NCBI GenBank assembly: GCA_017545865.1
Contig: JAFWXO010000003.1
Span: 1-64,000 of the forward strand
Direction: 5' to 3'
DNA from: Clostridia bacterium
GTDB taxonomy: Bacteria > Bacillota > Clostridia > Christensenellales > Borkfalkiaceae
DNA: 64,000 nt
Shown here: piece after piece, positions 16,475 to 24,693 of the stretch
Layout of the letters: each line of letters opens with the position of its first letter
Position numbering within the stretch: position 1 is the stretch's first letter
Translations under genes and position numbers: made by a program
Notes under the pieces: model-generated
Told to the model about the DNA's origin: nothing
Databases searched by the model: none
What the model saw: only the letters and a program-made list of their open reading frames with translations

Positions 16475-16498
16475 AAAGGCACTATAAAGTGCCTTTTT
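16473..16498. terminator. Bidirectional terminator
   Basis: An 11-bp stem AAAAAGGCACT/AGTGCCTTTTT with loop ATAA, serving the small gene and the convergent XRE gene. Confidence 0.9.
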
Positions 16499-16520
16499 GC
16501 TTGCAAAAAATTAAGTTGTT

Positions 16521-16733
16521 TTATTTTTTAAGCCCTAAAATTTCATCCGCAGAAACGTCTAACGCTTGGCAAATGTTGGCAAAAGTGTCTATCGCGGGGA
16601 ATTTATCAAGGCGCAAATATTTGCTTATAGTTGACGGGTTAACGCCAACAATGTTTGCAAGTTCTTTTTGTGTGAGATTGCTGTTTTTGATTTCATCGCG
16701 CAATCTTTTTTGAATATCTTTAATATCAATCAT
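16521..16733 (-). CDS. XRE-family helix-turn-helix regulator
   Basis: 70 residues, a Cro/CI-type HTH alone: LTQKELANIVGVNPSTISKYL is the helix-turn-helix, followed by FPAIDTFANICQALDVSADEILGL. The frame continues upstream to 16874, but that part is hydrophobic noise. The ATG at 16733 gives the normal domain start. It is divergent to the gene at 16814. The palindrome in the shared region is its likely binding site, giving a small self-contained switch. Confidence 0.85.
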   Translation of the reverse strand: MIDIKDIQKRLRDEIKNSNLTQKELANIVGVNPSTISKYLRLDKFPAIDTFANICQALDVSADEILGLKK

Positions 16734-16765
16734 ACCAAAATAATAGCACAATGGGCTTTTTATGT

Positions 16766-16794
16766 TTGACAAAAGGCACACTGTGCCATATAAT
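16766..16794 (+). promoter_or_regulatory. Consensus promoter with operator palindrome
   Basis: TTGACA 16766-16771 and TATAAT 16789-16794 with a 17-base spacer. The spacer is occupied by GGCACA-C-TGTGCC (16775-16787), a perfect 6-bp dyad. Binding there by the divergent XRE protein would block RNA polymerase; that assignment is inferred. Confidence 0.75.
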
Positions 16795-16813
16795 AAAAAC
16801 AATAAGGAGAGAT

Positions 16814-17206
16814 ATGATTGAAGCAAGAAAACAAAAACTATTAAATTATTTATACCCAAGAGAAGAAATTGCAAGGTTTATGATTTGCGATTTTTATGTT
16901 GAACTAGCCCTTTTATTAGATAAAAAGATTTGTTTCTCGGCTAACAATATAAAGAAAGAAGAAAGGCAAAAAAACTTAAAGTTAGCAAGAGGAATTGTTT
17001 ATAGTTTTTTACAAAACAACCAAAATTATCTAAAAAGAGCGCAAGATTATTTTCCCACCAAAGATATCAATTCGTTGATAACGGATATTTTATACGGATA
17101 TTTATTGTTAGTTTCAAGCAATATAAACAGGGGAACGGGGGCGGATATATTCTTAGATAAAAGAAGTATTTGTTATAGCAAAACGTCAATCATTGATATT
17201 TTATAA
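16814..17206 (+). CDS. Hypothetical protein under XRE-type control
   Basis: 130 residues, no family recognised. Mostly helical and basic (EARKQKLLNYLYPREEIARFMICDFYVELALLLDKK). There is no signal peptide or clear membrane span. AAGGAGA 16804-16810 fixes the ATG at 16814. Paired divergently with a single-domain XRE regulator and driven by a near-consensus promoter, so it may be made only on derepression, as in small toxin or stress modules. No toxin motif is visible. Confidence 0.6.
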   Translation: MIEARKQKLLNYLYPREEIARFMICDFYVELALLLDKKICFSANNIKKEERQKNLKLARGIVYSFLQNNQNYLKRAQDYFPTKDINSLITDILYGYLLLVSSNINRGTGADIFLDKRSICYSKTSIIDIL

Positions 17207-17211
17207 AGACT

Positions 17212-17238
17212 AAAAAACACCTTATAAGGTGTTTTTTT
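17212..17238 (+). terminator. Terminator
   Basis: Stem AAAAACACCTT/AAGGTGTTTTT with a short TA loop followed by T residues. Confidence 0.85.
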
Positions 17239-17282
17239 ATTGCCGTTTGAGAAGATAAAACAAAAATATTTTTAAAAACCAG

Positions 17283-17316
17283 TTGACAAGAATAATACTT
17301 CGTGATACGATGTATT
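17283..17316 (+). promoter_or_regulatory. Promoter with PadR-type operator
   Basis: TTGACA 17283-17288 and TACGAT 17306-17311 with a 17-base spacer. A 23-base dyad (17294-17316) covers the -10: arms AATACTTCGT and ACGATGTATT, 9 of 10 positions paired around GAT. This fits autorepression by the PadR protein encoded next. Confidence 0.7.
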
Positions 17317-17334
17317 GCGTAAGGAGAAGTATTG

Positions 17335-17649
17335 ATGGATATTCAATTAAAACGCGGGATTTTAGACGTGTGCGTGCTTGCCGCTATTAAGGACGAGGAG
17401 TCTTACGGGTATAAAATTATAAAAGACGTTAAGCCTTATATAGAGATGAGCGAATCAACGCTTTACACGATTCTTAAGCGATTAGAACTTTCAAATATGT
17501 TAACCGTGAGAAGTGAAGAACACGGCGGTAGGCTTAGAAAGTATTACAAAATAACTAAGGCGGGGCTTAACCGCCTTGCCGAGTTTAAATCGGAGTGGAG
17601 TGAGATAATGGCAATTTATCAATTTGTTATAAGGGGGGATAAGCGATGA
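17335..17649 (+). CDS. PadR-family transcriptional regulator
   Basis: 104 residues, the usual short PadR form. A winged helix is visible: RGILDVCVLAAIKDEESYGYKIIKDV, ESTLYTILKRLE, and the wing VRSEEHGGRLRKYYKITKAG. AAGGAG 17321-17326 supports the ATG at 17335 rather than TTG 17332. Its stop overlaps the next ATG (ATGA), so it is translationally coupled to the DUF1700 gene. PadR-DUF1700-DUF4097 operons are common in Firmicutes and linked with envelope stress; the effector is unknown. Confidence 0.92.
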   Translation: MDIQLKRGILDVCVLAAIKDEESYGYKIIKDVKPYIEMSESTLYTILKRLELSNMLTVRSEEHGGRLRKYYKITKAGLNRLAEFKSEWSEIMAIYQFVIRGDKR

Positions 17650-18248
17650 CTAAACAAGAGTTTATCAGCGAGCTTAGAAAAAGGCTTAGCGGTTTGCCAC
17701 CGTGCGCCGTTGAAGAGCAGATAAGTTTTTACGTTGAGATTATTGAAGATAAGATTGAAGACGGAACGGAAGAAGAAAAAGCCGTTTCTGAAATGGGCTC
17801 GGTTGACTATATCGCTTCGCAAATAATAGAAGAAACGCCTTTTACCAAGATTGCATTTGAAAAGATTAAGCCTAAAAGCAACTATAAAGGTTTAAAGACT
17901 GCGCTTATAATTATCGGCTCGCCCGTTTGGGTTTCGCTTGCGATTGCGCTTTTTGCGATTTTGTTATCTTTATATATCGTTGGCATTGCGCTTGCCGTTT
18001 CGCTTTGGGCGATTGAAGTTTCCGTTTGGGCGTGCGCTATTGCAGGGGTTATAGGCGCTATTATCTTTCTTATTCAAGGCTACTTTGTAACCGCGCTTGC
18101 GCTACTTGGGTTAGCGCTCGTGTGCGTGGGCGTTTCAATTCTTGGAATATTTGTTACCAAAAAGGCGAGCAAGTGGCTTGTTTCTCTCGTTTCGCTAATT
18201 TTTAGCGCGATGAAGAAAAGTTTTGCTAAAAAGGGGGTTGCGTTATGA
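17646..18248 (+). CDS. DUF1700 (HAAS-domain) membrane protein
   Basis: 200 residues. The N-terminal helical domain (KQEFISELRKRLSGLPPCAVEEQISFYVEIIEDKIEDG, then EEKAVSEMGSVDYIASQI) is the DUF1700/HAAS signature. Three or four hydrophobic helices follow from about residue 85. Partner of the PadR regulator upstream and the DUF4097 protein downstream, both by 4-base overlaps. Likely an envelope-located sensor or signalling partner; molecular role unproven. Confidence 0.85.
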   Translation: MTKQEFISELRKRLSGLPPCAVEEQISFYVEIIEDKIEDGTEEEKAVSEMGSVDYIASQIIEETPFTKIAFEKIKPKSNYKGLKTALIIIGSPVWVSLAIALFAILLSLYIVGIALAVSLWAIEVSVWACAIAGVIGAIIFLIQGYFVTALALLGLALVCVGVSILGIFVTKKASKWLVSLVSLIFSAMKKSFAKKGVAL

Positions 18249-19081
18249 AAAAAGCGACTATTTTAAGCGTTGTTTTTATACTCGTTGGCTCGATAATTTT
18301 CTTGACGGCTATGTCGATAAGCAAGTGGGATTTTAAAAGACTTTCAACGGTGGAGTACGAAACGAACGAATACGTGTTAACCGACGGTTTTGACGGCGTT
18401 GATATTTCAACTAAAACTGCTGATATCAACTTCGTTATCACGGAAGATTCTACTGCAAAAGTCGTTTGCTATGAAGAAAAAGATTTAAAACACAGCGTAA
18501 CCGTTAGCGGTGGCGTTTTATCCATAAAAGTTGAAGATAATAGAAACTTTTTAAAGTTTTTGAGAGTAGATTTTAATTCGCCTAAAATAACCGTTTATCT
18601 TCCGAGCAAAGATTACGGCAATCTTAAAGTTAACGCAAGCACGTCAAACGTTTCGGTTGAAAACGCCAAATTTAGCGATATAGATATTTTCGTTTCCACG
18701 GGTGACGTAACGGTAAAAAATCAAGCGCTTAGCGGGAATTTAAGCGTTGAAGTTTCCACGGGAAAAACGAGCGTTGAAAACGTTACTTGCAAAAACTTGT
18801 TCACCGAAGGTAGCACGGGCAAAGTTTTTCTTAAAAACGTTATTGCCGAGCAAAAAATAACCGTGGAAAGAAGCACTGGCGATATTGAGTTTGACGGGAT
18901 TGACGGCTCTGAAATTTTTATAGAAACGAGCACGGGCGACGTTGTTGGTAGCGTTTTATCCGATAAAATTTTCACCGTTGAAACAAGCACGGGTAGAAAG
19001 AGCGCGCCAAACACCACGAGCGGTGGAATTTGCAAGATAACAACTTCCACGGGCGACGCTATCGTTACTATTAAAAACTAA
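18245..19081 (+). CDS. DUF4097-family beta-helix envelope protein
   Basis: 278 residues. An N-terminal uncleaved signal or anchor helix (TILSVVFILVGSIIFLTAMSI) precedes a repeating beta pattern with STGDV/STGKT motifs about every 20 residues, the DUF4097 right-handed beta-helix. It overlaps DUF1700 by 4 bases and ends the PadR operon before a terminator. Probably external or membrane-associated adhesin-like scaffold; function not established for the family. Confidence 0.85.
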   Translation: MKKATILSVVFILVGSIIFLTAMSISKWDFKRLSTVEYETNEYVLTDGFDGVDISTKTADINFVITEDSTAKVVCYEEKDLKHSVTVSGGVLSIKVEDNRNFLKFLRVDFNSPKITVYLPSKDYGNLKVNASTSNVSVENAKFSDIDIFVSTGDVTVKNQALSGNLSVEVSTGKTSVENVTCKNLFTEGSTGKVFLKNVIAEQKITVERSTGDIEFDGIDGSEIFIETSTGDVVGSVLSDKIFTVETSTGRKSAPNTTSGGICKITTSTGDAIVTIKN

Positions 19082-19087
19082 ATATCA

Positions 19088-19130
19088 AAACACCCCCAAA
19101 CCATTACGGCATAGAAAAAGGGGTGTTTTT
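19088..19130 (+). terminator. Terminator
   Basis: A 10-bp stem AAAACACCCC/GGGGTGTTTT with a 23-base loop and further T residues. Confidence 0.7.
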
Positions 19131-19173
19131 ATTTTGTTTGATGAAAATTTGGTGTAAAAGAACGAAATCGCTG

Positions 19174-19234
19174 TTGACAAGGTTTCAAATTGTATATTAT
19201 ACTTATAGTATAAAATTATACCTATAGTATAAAA
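19174..19234 (+). promoter_or_regulatory. Promoter followed by two tandem 19-bp palindromic operators
   Basis: TTGACA 19174-19179 and TATACT 19198-19203 (18-base spacer). From the -10 on, TTATACTTATAGTATAAAA (19197-19215) is repeated at once as TTATACCTATAGTATAAAA (19216-19234). Each copy is a dyad of TTATAC and GTATAA with 5 bases between, so a dimeric repressor could bind twice across the start site. Confidence 0.7.
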
Positions 19235-19253
19235 TAATTCTCAGGAGGAATTT

Positions 19254-22200
19254 ATGAAAGCTATTAAAAAGTTTTTAGTAGGCTTACTCTCCGTGTGCAT
19301 GTTGGTAACCCTTTCAGTAGGGCTCGTGGCGTGCGGTGGAAAAGACGAAAAGCCGACTAACAGCGGGCTTACCGTAACCTTCATGGTTGAAGGCGCTCAA
19401 TACGGTCAAGTTCAAACAGTTCAAAAGGGTAGAAGAATCACTAAACCCCAAGACCCCACTTTCTCTGTTGAAGGTTACGTTTTCACAGGTTGGTTCACTA
19501 CCGAAAGTTTTGACGAAGGCACAATGTGGAACTTTACAACCGGCATCGTTAATGAAAATTTAACTTTATACGCTGGTTATAGAGTTGTTAACGCGCACGT
19601 TACGGGCGTTGCTAAGGCAAACGAAGCGGTAACGAGCAAACTCGTTTGGACTCAAAGCGCAGCGTCTAACGCGGAAGATTACGAAGTTAAACTTACCGAT
19701 AAAGCGGGCAACACGATTGACGTTTTAGGTACTGTTGAATACGACTCGGCAAATTACCAAGTAACGTTCACTCCAAGCGTTATCCCCCAAGGCGGTAAGT
19801 ATACCGTTAGCGTTAAGGATAAAACTAAAACTCAACCCGCTTGCGTTGTTGAAAACGTTTTATTCGGTGGCGCTGGTACTCAAACTAACCCCTATCTCGT
19901 AGGCTCTTCGCTTGACTTTACTGCTATTAACAAAGCAAACGTTGCTCAAAACACCTATTTCAGTTTAGTATCTAATATTACTATTGAAGCGGTTAGAAGC
20001 GAACAAACTGGTTTTGAATTTAACGGTATTTTCAACGGTAACGGCAGAACTATTACTCTTGAAAACAGTAACTCCGGCGCAATCTACAAAGTTGGCGCAA
20101 CTGGTCAAGTTTATAACGTTAGCGTAGCAGGTAAGATTTCCACTTCAAGTTACGACAGTATCGGTACTATCGTTGACTACAACGGTGGTAAGGTTGAAAA
20201 AGTTCGTTCTACTGCAAACGTTGAAAACACCGGTGGTACTGCTGGTTCTAACGGTCTTGCAAACGCTCTTAACGTTTCTCTTGAAGACGGTAAGGGTAGC
20301 CGTGGTATCGCAGGCGGTATCGTTGGTACTAACCTTGCAGGCGCAACCGTATATAACTGTACGGTAACTACTTCGTCTTCTTCAACGGGTACGATTAAAG
20401 CGTCTATCGCGGGTGGCGTAATAGTTGGTCTTAACTACGGTAAGATTGAAATGTGTACTGGTAACGGTTGCCTTGGCGCTTGGAACGCTAAAGAAACTGG
20501 TAAATCACTCAGTAACTACAGTTACGGTGGCGCAATCGTTGGTATTAACGCAGGTCAAGTTCTTAAATGCGCGGTAAACGGCAGTGGTAAAGTTCTTGCT
20601 CAAAGATTTACTAACGAAACGGACGCTACTAATTCCGCAGGCACTAACAACTCCAACATCGGCGGTATCGCAGGTTACAACCTTGCAGGCGCAAGCATTA
20701 GCGAGTGCTACTTCTCAGGCGTTAGAGTTCACGGTGACGAAAACGTTGGTGGTATTGCAGGTCTTAACGCAGGCGCAATTACCGATTGTTACGTTGAAGG
20801 TATCGTTCAATCTACTAACATTTTAACTTATATCGGCGGTAGAACTAACGTTGGTGGTATCGTTGGTAAAACTGAAAGCACGGGTACTGTTGAAAACTGC
20901 TATTCTACTGCAAACGTTTATGCTTACGGTACTAATAACGCAGTTGCTTACGCTCTTGCTGAAAAGGCAAACAACAGTATTTACGTTTCCGCTAACCCCA
21001 ACTCCGAAAGTTCTGACGACGGAAAGGATAACCCCACTCCCGCAGCGCTTACCGCTCCCACGGGCACTGGCAACGCTATTTTAACCGTTGAAGGCGGTTC
21101 GTTTGACGGAACTACTAACAATATGGTTGTTGCAGAAGCAAACTTAGCAACAATAAATGGCAATTCTAAATTCTACTTTAACTCAACTACCGTTAAACTT
21201 AACTTTGAAAAGGACGTTCTTCCCGAAGAAACCGTAGCCGTTGTTTTATACAATGCAGACGGATCTAAGTTTGACGATGCTACCGTTGCTGAAACGGGCA
21301 TGGCTATTTCCGGCCCCGTTGTTAAGGGTTACAAGTTCGTTGGTTGGGCAGTTGAAATGGGTGGCGAAATCGTGTTCGCTGCAGGCGCAACGATTTCTCT
21401 TTACGACCTTTTAGATTATGAAGAAAAAGCGTTATACGCAGTTTTAGAAGAACGCTTACCTAACGAAGGACTTATCGTTGCAGTTTGGTCAAGATATATT
21501 GATGAAACTAACTCCGCTGCGATTGAACAAGCGTTTGAAGCGTATATCGCAGGCTTAGATAAAACTTACGACGTTGAGTTCCGCGCTTACGCTGAAAATA
21601 AAGTTGCAGATTTCTGCGCAGCGGTTAATAAAGACGGCGATATCGACGTTATTATCGGCGCAGGTAGCACCGTAAACTCTTCTAACGGCATTGATTGGAT
21701 TGCAAGAACTAATATGATAACCACAGGTTATACTGATAGACTTGCAGCGCTCCTTACCGATACCGATAGAGCGATTGAATTCTTCGGTTGGATTACCGGC
21801 CGTGGCACTGCTACTGCTGAAATCACCTTTAGCGTAAACGGCGAAACAACTTCCGCTACCGTTAGCGAACTTTTAGGCGACAGCGTTTCCGCGCCTTCCG
21901 TAACCGCAGAAGAAGGCTTCGAATTTATCGGTTGGGCAAACAGCGCAACCGCAACTGAAGCGCAAGTTACCGCTACTAAGGTTGATTACGCTTTAGTTAA
22001 AGATATTTTATCTGAAGGCAAAGTAACTTTATACCCCGTATTTAGTGAAATCGCTCAAGAAGAACCCGAAGAACCCGCAGTTGACACTGCTATTAAAATT
22101 TCCGTTTGGACTAAGGGTGGCGACTGGGTTACCGCTGGCGAACTCACCGCAATCAAGAACGGCTTTACCGCATATTTAACAAGCCAAGGTATTGACGTTA

Positions 22201-22457
22201 CTACCTTAACTATCACTTACGTTGAAACTTCAACTTCCGGCGTTGCAGACCTTGGCGTAGAAGTTAACACCGCAGGTGACTTTGACTTTATTATCGGTTG
22301 TGGTGCAAACGTTACTACAAAAGGTTTAGTTCAAACTGAAGAAAAGATGGCGGTTAGCGCTTCCGTATTAAGCCAAGGCTCAAGATACGTTGCTCGTTTA
22401 ACCGACAATACTTTGGCAGTTCACCTTTACGCTTACTTTACTTCAATCAACGCATAA
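19254..22457 (+). CDS. Large surface lipoprotein with GLUG beta-helix and InlB-type repeats
   Basis: 1067 residues. Signal peptide with lipobox LVAC, Cys27 being the lipidated residue. An InlB/Listeria-Bacteroides repeat (about 39-110; GYVFTGWFT) precedes a fibronectin-like segment. Next is a right-handed beta-helix (about 200-560) made of GLUG-like repeats such as GGIVGTNLAG, GGAIVGINAG and GGIAGLNAG. InlB-like units near 690 and 890 alternate with two copies of an unrecognised domain (about 739-850 and 946-1067) that share a VWS/VWT opening, a VADFCAAVN-type segment and an IIGAG/IIGCG motif. AGGAGG 19243-19248 gives the start. Probable adhesin or glycan-binding surface protein. Confidence 0.8.
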   Translation: MKAIKKFLVGLLSVCMLVTLSVGLVACGGKDEKPTNSGLTVTFMVEGAQYGQVQTVQKGRRITKPQDPTFSVEGYVFTGWFTTESFDEGTMWNFTTGIVNENLTLYAGYRVVNAHVTGVAKANEAVTSKLVWTQSAASNAEDYEVKLTDKAGNTIDVLGTVEYDSANYQVTFTPSVIPQGGKYTVSVKDKTKTQPACVVENVLFGGAGTQTNPYLVGSSLDFTAINKANVAQNTYFSLVSNITIEAVRSEQTGFEFNGIFNGNGRTITLENSNSGAIYKVGATGQVYNVSVAGKISTSSYDSIGTIVDYNGGKVEKVRSTANVENTGGTAGSNGLANALNVSLEDGKGSRGIAGGIVGTNLAGATVYNCTVTTSSSSTGTIKASIAGGVIVGLNYGKIEMCTGNGCLGAWNAKETGKSLSNYSYGGAIVGINAGQVLKCAVNGSGKVLAQRFTNETDATNSAGTNNSNIGGIAGYNLAGASISECYFSGVRVHGDENVGGIAGLNAGAITDCYVEGIVQSTNILTYIGGRTNVGGIVGKTESTGTVENCYSTANVYAYGTNNAVAYALAEKANNSIYVSANPNSESSDDGKDNPTPAALTAPTGTGNAILTVEGGSFDGTTNNMVVAEANLATINGNSKFYFNSTTVKLNFEKDVLPEETVAVVLYNADGSKFDDATVAETGMAISGPVVKGYKFVGWAVEMGGEIVFAAGATISLYDLLDYEEKALYAVLEERLPNEGLIVAVWSRYIDETNSAAIEQAFEAYIAGLDKTYDVEFRAYAENKVADFCAAVNKDGDIDVIIGAGSTVNSSNGIDWIARTNMITTGYTDRLAALLTDTDRAIEFFGWITGRGTATAEITFSVNGETTSATVSELLGDSVSAPSVTAEEGFEFIGWANSATATEAQVTATKVDYALVKDILSEGKVTLYPVFSEIAQEEPEEPAVDTAIKISVWTKGGDWVTAGELTAIKNGFTAYLTSQGIDVTTLTITYVETSTSGVADLGVEVNTAGDFDFIIGCGANVTTKGLVQTEEKMAVSASVLSQGSRYVARLTDNTLAVHLYAYFTSINA

Positions 22458-22482
22458 TAGCGTAAAATTTAACTAAAAATGC

Positions 22483-22508
22483 AAAACGGCGAAAAATTTC
22501 GCCGTTTT
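22483..22508 (+). terminator. Terminator
   Basis: A 12-bp perfect stem AAAACGGCGAAA/TTTCGCCGTTTT. It covers the first in-frame ATG of the following frame (22479), which argues against that ATG as a start. Confidence 0.85.
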
Positions 22509-22541
22509 GTTAAGATTAAAAAAATTTGGAACTTAAATATA

Positions 22542-24689
22542 ATGAAAACGTTTTTAGAAAATATAAAAAACTGGTTTAAAAACTGGAAAAAGGCAAAAAC
22601 CGCGCTTTGCGTGGGGCTTGCGTTAGTTTTAGCGGGCGGTTTTTTAGCGTCGCTTATCCAAACGGCAGGCTTTAAAGTTCAAGTTGAAACTAAAACTATT
22701 GAAATAGATATTTCTAAAACTCTTGACGCGAGCGCAAACGCTATCCAAAAGCAAGAATCGGCAGGCGTTAAAACCAAGAGCGTGGCGGACGTTTATAAGC
22801 CTAAAAAAGCATCGGCGGATAACCCCGTTCCCTTAATCTTAGTTGCTCCGGGTATTCAAAGAACTAAGGAAACTCAAGCGTCGTTCTGCATTGAACTCGT
22901 TCGCAGAGGTTACGGCGTTGTTTGTTTAGACCCGTACGGTCAAGGCGAGTCAACCCCGTCTTACGAATCTCAATCGGCAACGAGAGAAGGTTACGGCTTA
23001 TTCCACTGGATGGACTATATGTATACCGATGAAGGTAGAGAATACTTTGACTGGGTAGACTATAGTAGAGTTGGCGCAACCGGTCACTCCGCTGGTGGTA
23101 ACGGCGCGCAAAAACTTGCTGAACGCGAAGGTAAAATCGCTAACGATACACGCCAACCTTCACGCGTTCAAGCCGTTTATATCACGGGTTATATCCGTGG
23201 TTGGAACTGGGTTACAACTCAATGTAACGTTGGTATAAGTTATTCTAAGCGTGATGAAGGCGCTTTCCAAAACGAAACGGCTATTAAAAAACAACAAATT
23301 CAAGAAAAACTCGATAATGGCGGAACGCTTTCTGAAGATGAAGAGTGGTGGCTTACCGTTGGCAACGGCGATATGCGTTACGCTCCCGAATCTATTGAAA
23401 TCGTTAACTATCAATTAAAAAGAAACGGCGAACAAGCAATTTCCGAAGTTGAAGTAGGCGCGTCTTACGGTAACCCGTACTTAGGCACTTACGCTGAAAT
23501 CAACAACGAAAATTGTTTACACGCTTTCCAACCCTACGATAAAGAAACGCTTGCCAACATGGTAGGTTTCTTCGGTTACGTTTTTGAAAACACCGATGAA
23601 AACGGTTTACAAAACGGCCTTCGTGACGATCAACACTCTTGGCTTTGGAAGGAAATCGGTGGCGGTATGGTGCTTGCAGGTGGTTTCACCTTCATTATGG
23701 CGCTCTTTATCTTACTTTTAAACACCAAGTTCTTTGGAACGTTGAAAAAGCCTATCCCCGAAAGAACGGGCGACCAAAAGGTAAAAGGCAGAATTATTTT
23801 CTGGGTATCGTTTGCGGTATCGGCGGTTATAGCGTGCATTCTTTATATGGTTGCGGTAAGGCTTTCAACCGAGTGGTTTAAAGATGCTGCAGGTAGCGTT
23901 CAAACTTGGAAGTTCCCGCAACGTTTCACTAACGCCATTATGATTTGGGCGGTTGCAAACGGCCTTATCGGTATTGCAATCTTCTTCTTAACTTGGGGCT
24001 TAGAATACGTTATCGATTACGCTCTGGCTAAAAAGCAAGACAAACTTGCTTGCGTTTCAATGGATTGCGAAGTTGGAACTTGCTCGTGTGATAGCAACGT
24101 TTTAGGCGTTCACAAGTCTTATAGAAGTAAACTCGATCCCCTTAAACTTAAAGGTAGCGATTTCTGGAAAACTCCGCTTATGGCGGCAATCTTAATTCTT
24201 TCCTTCTTCGCTCTTGACGGGCTTTGCTACGCTATCTTCCACGTTGATATGCGTTTCTTCTTCTTGTCCGCAAGATTTACCCTTAACTTTAAAGCAATTC
24301 TTGCTATGGCTATGTACTTGCCGTTCTTCTTCATCTTCTATATGTCTAACTCGTTAAGAGTTAACTGCTCGATGAGACCTTCCAACTGGAAAGAGTGGCT
24401 CAGCAAAGTTATTGCCGTTTTAGGTAACACTTTAGGCTTAGTTGCAATCGTTATTATTCAATACGCTCCTTTTGGAAAGACTGGTCTTATCGGTTACACG
24501 GGTACAGTTGGCCCGCAATGGCTCTTTGTAAATATGCTCTTTAGCATTATTCCTATGATGGCTGCGTTACCGCTCCTTAACAGATTCTTCTTCAACAAGT
24601 CTGGTAGAGCGTGGATCGGCGCTATGGTAGTTTGCGCAATCTTCATCATTATGACCGGTAGCGGAACGACTATTTATTACGCGTTATAA
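22542..24689 (+). CDS. Membrane-integrated alpha/beta hydrolase of unknown specificity
   Basis: 715 residues. One N-terminal membrane helix (TALCVGLALVLAGGFLASLI) is followed by an extracellular alpha/beta-hydrolase domain: PLILVAPGIQRTKE, GVVCLDPYGQGES with the oxyanion-side pattern, and nucleophile elbow GHSAGG near residue 182. After about residue 380 there are roughly seven hydrophobic segments, interrupted by a Cys-rich cytoplasmic loop (SMDCEVGTCSCDS). This fusion of an outside hydrolase to a polytopic domain is unusual, and I do not recognise a named family. The ATG at 22542 is chosen because the upstream one lies in a terminator; the RBS is weak (GGAA). The next gene begins 4 bases after its stop. 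Confidence 0.65.
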   Translation: MKTFLENIKNWFKNWKKAKTALCVGLALVLAGGFLASLIQTAGFKVQVETKTIEIDISKTLDASANAIQKQESAGVKTKSVADVYKPKKASADNPVPLILVAPGIQRTKETQASFCIELVRRGYGVVCLDPYGQGESTPSYESQSATREGYGLFHWMDYMYTDEGREYFDWVDYSRVGATGHSAGGNGAQKLAEREGKIANDTRQPSRVQAVYITGYIRGWNWVTTQCNVGISYSKRDEGAFQNETAIKKQQIQEKLDNGGTLSEDEEWWLTVGNGDMRYAPESIEIVNYQLKRNGEQAISEVEVGASYGNPYLGTYAEINNENCLHAFQPYDKETLANMVGFFGYVFENTDENGLQNGLRDDQHSWLWKEIGGGMVLAGGFTFIMALFILLLNTKFFGTLKKPIPERTGDQKVKGRIIFWVSFAVSAVIACILYMVAVRLSTEWFKDAAGSVQTWKFPQRFTNAIMIWAVANGLIGIAIFFLTWGLEYVIDYALAKKQDKLACVSMDCEVGTCSCDSNVLGVHKSYRSKLDPLKLKGSDFWKTPLMAAILILSFFALDGLCYAIFHVDMRFFFLSARFTLNFKAILAMAMYLPFFFIFYMSNSLRVNCSMRPSNWKEWLSKVIAVLGNTLGLVAIVIIQYAPFGKTGLIGYTGTVGPQWLFVNMLFSIIPMMAALPLLNRFFFNKSGRAWIGAMVVCAIFIIMTGSGTTIYYAL

Positions 24690-24693
24690 TCTT

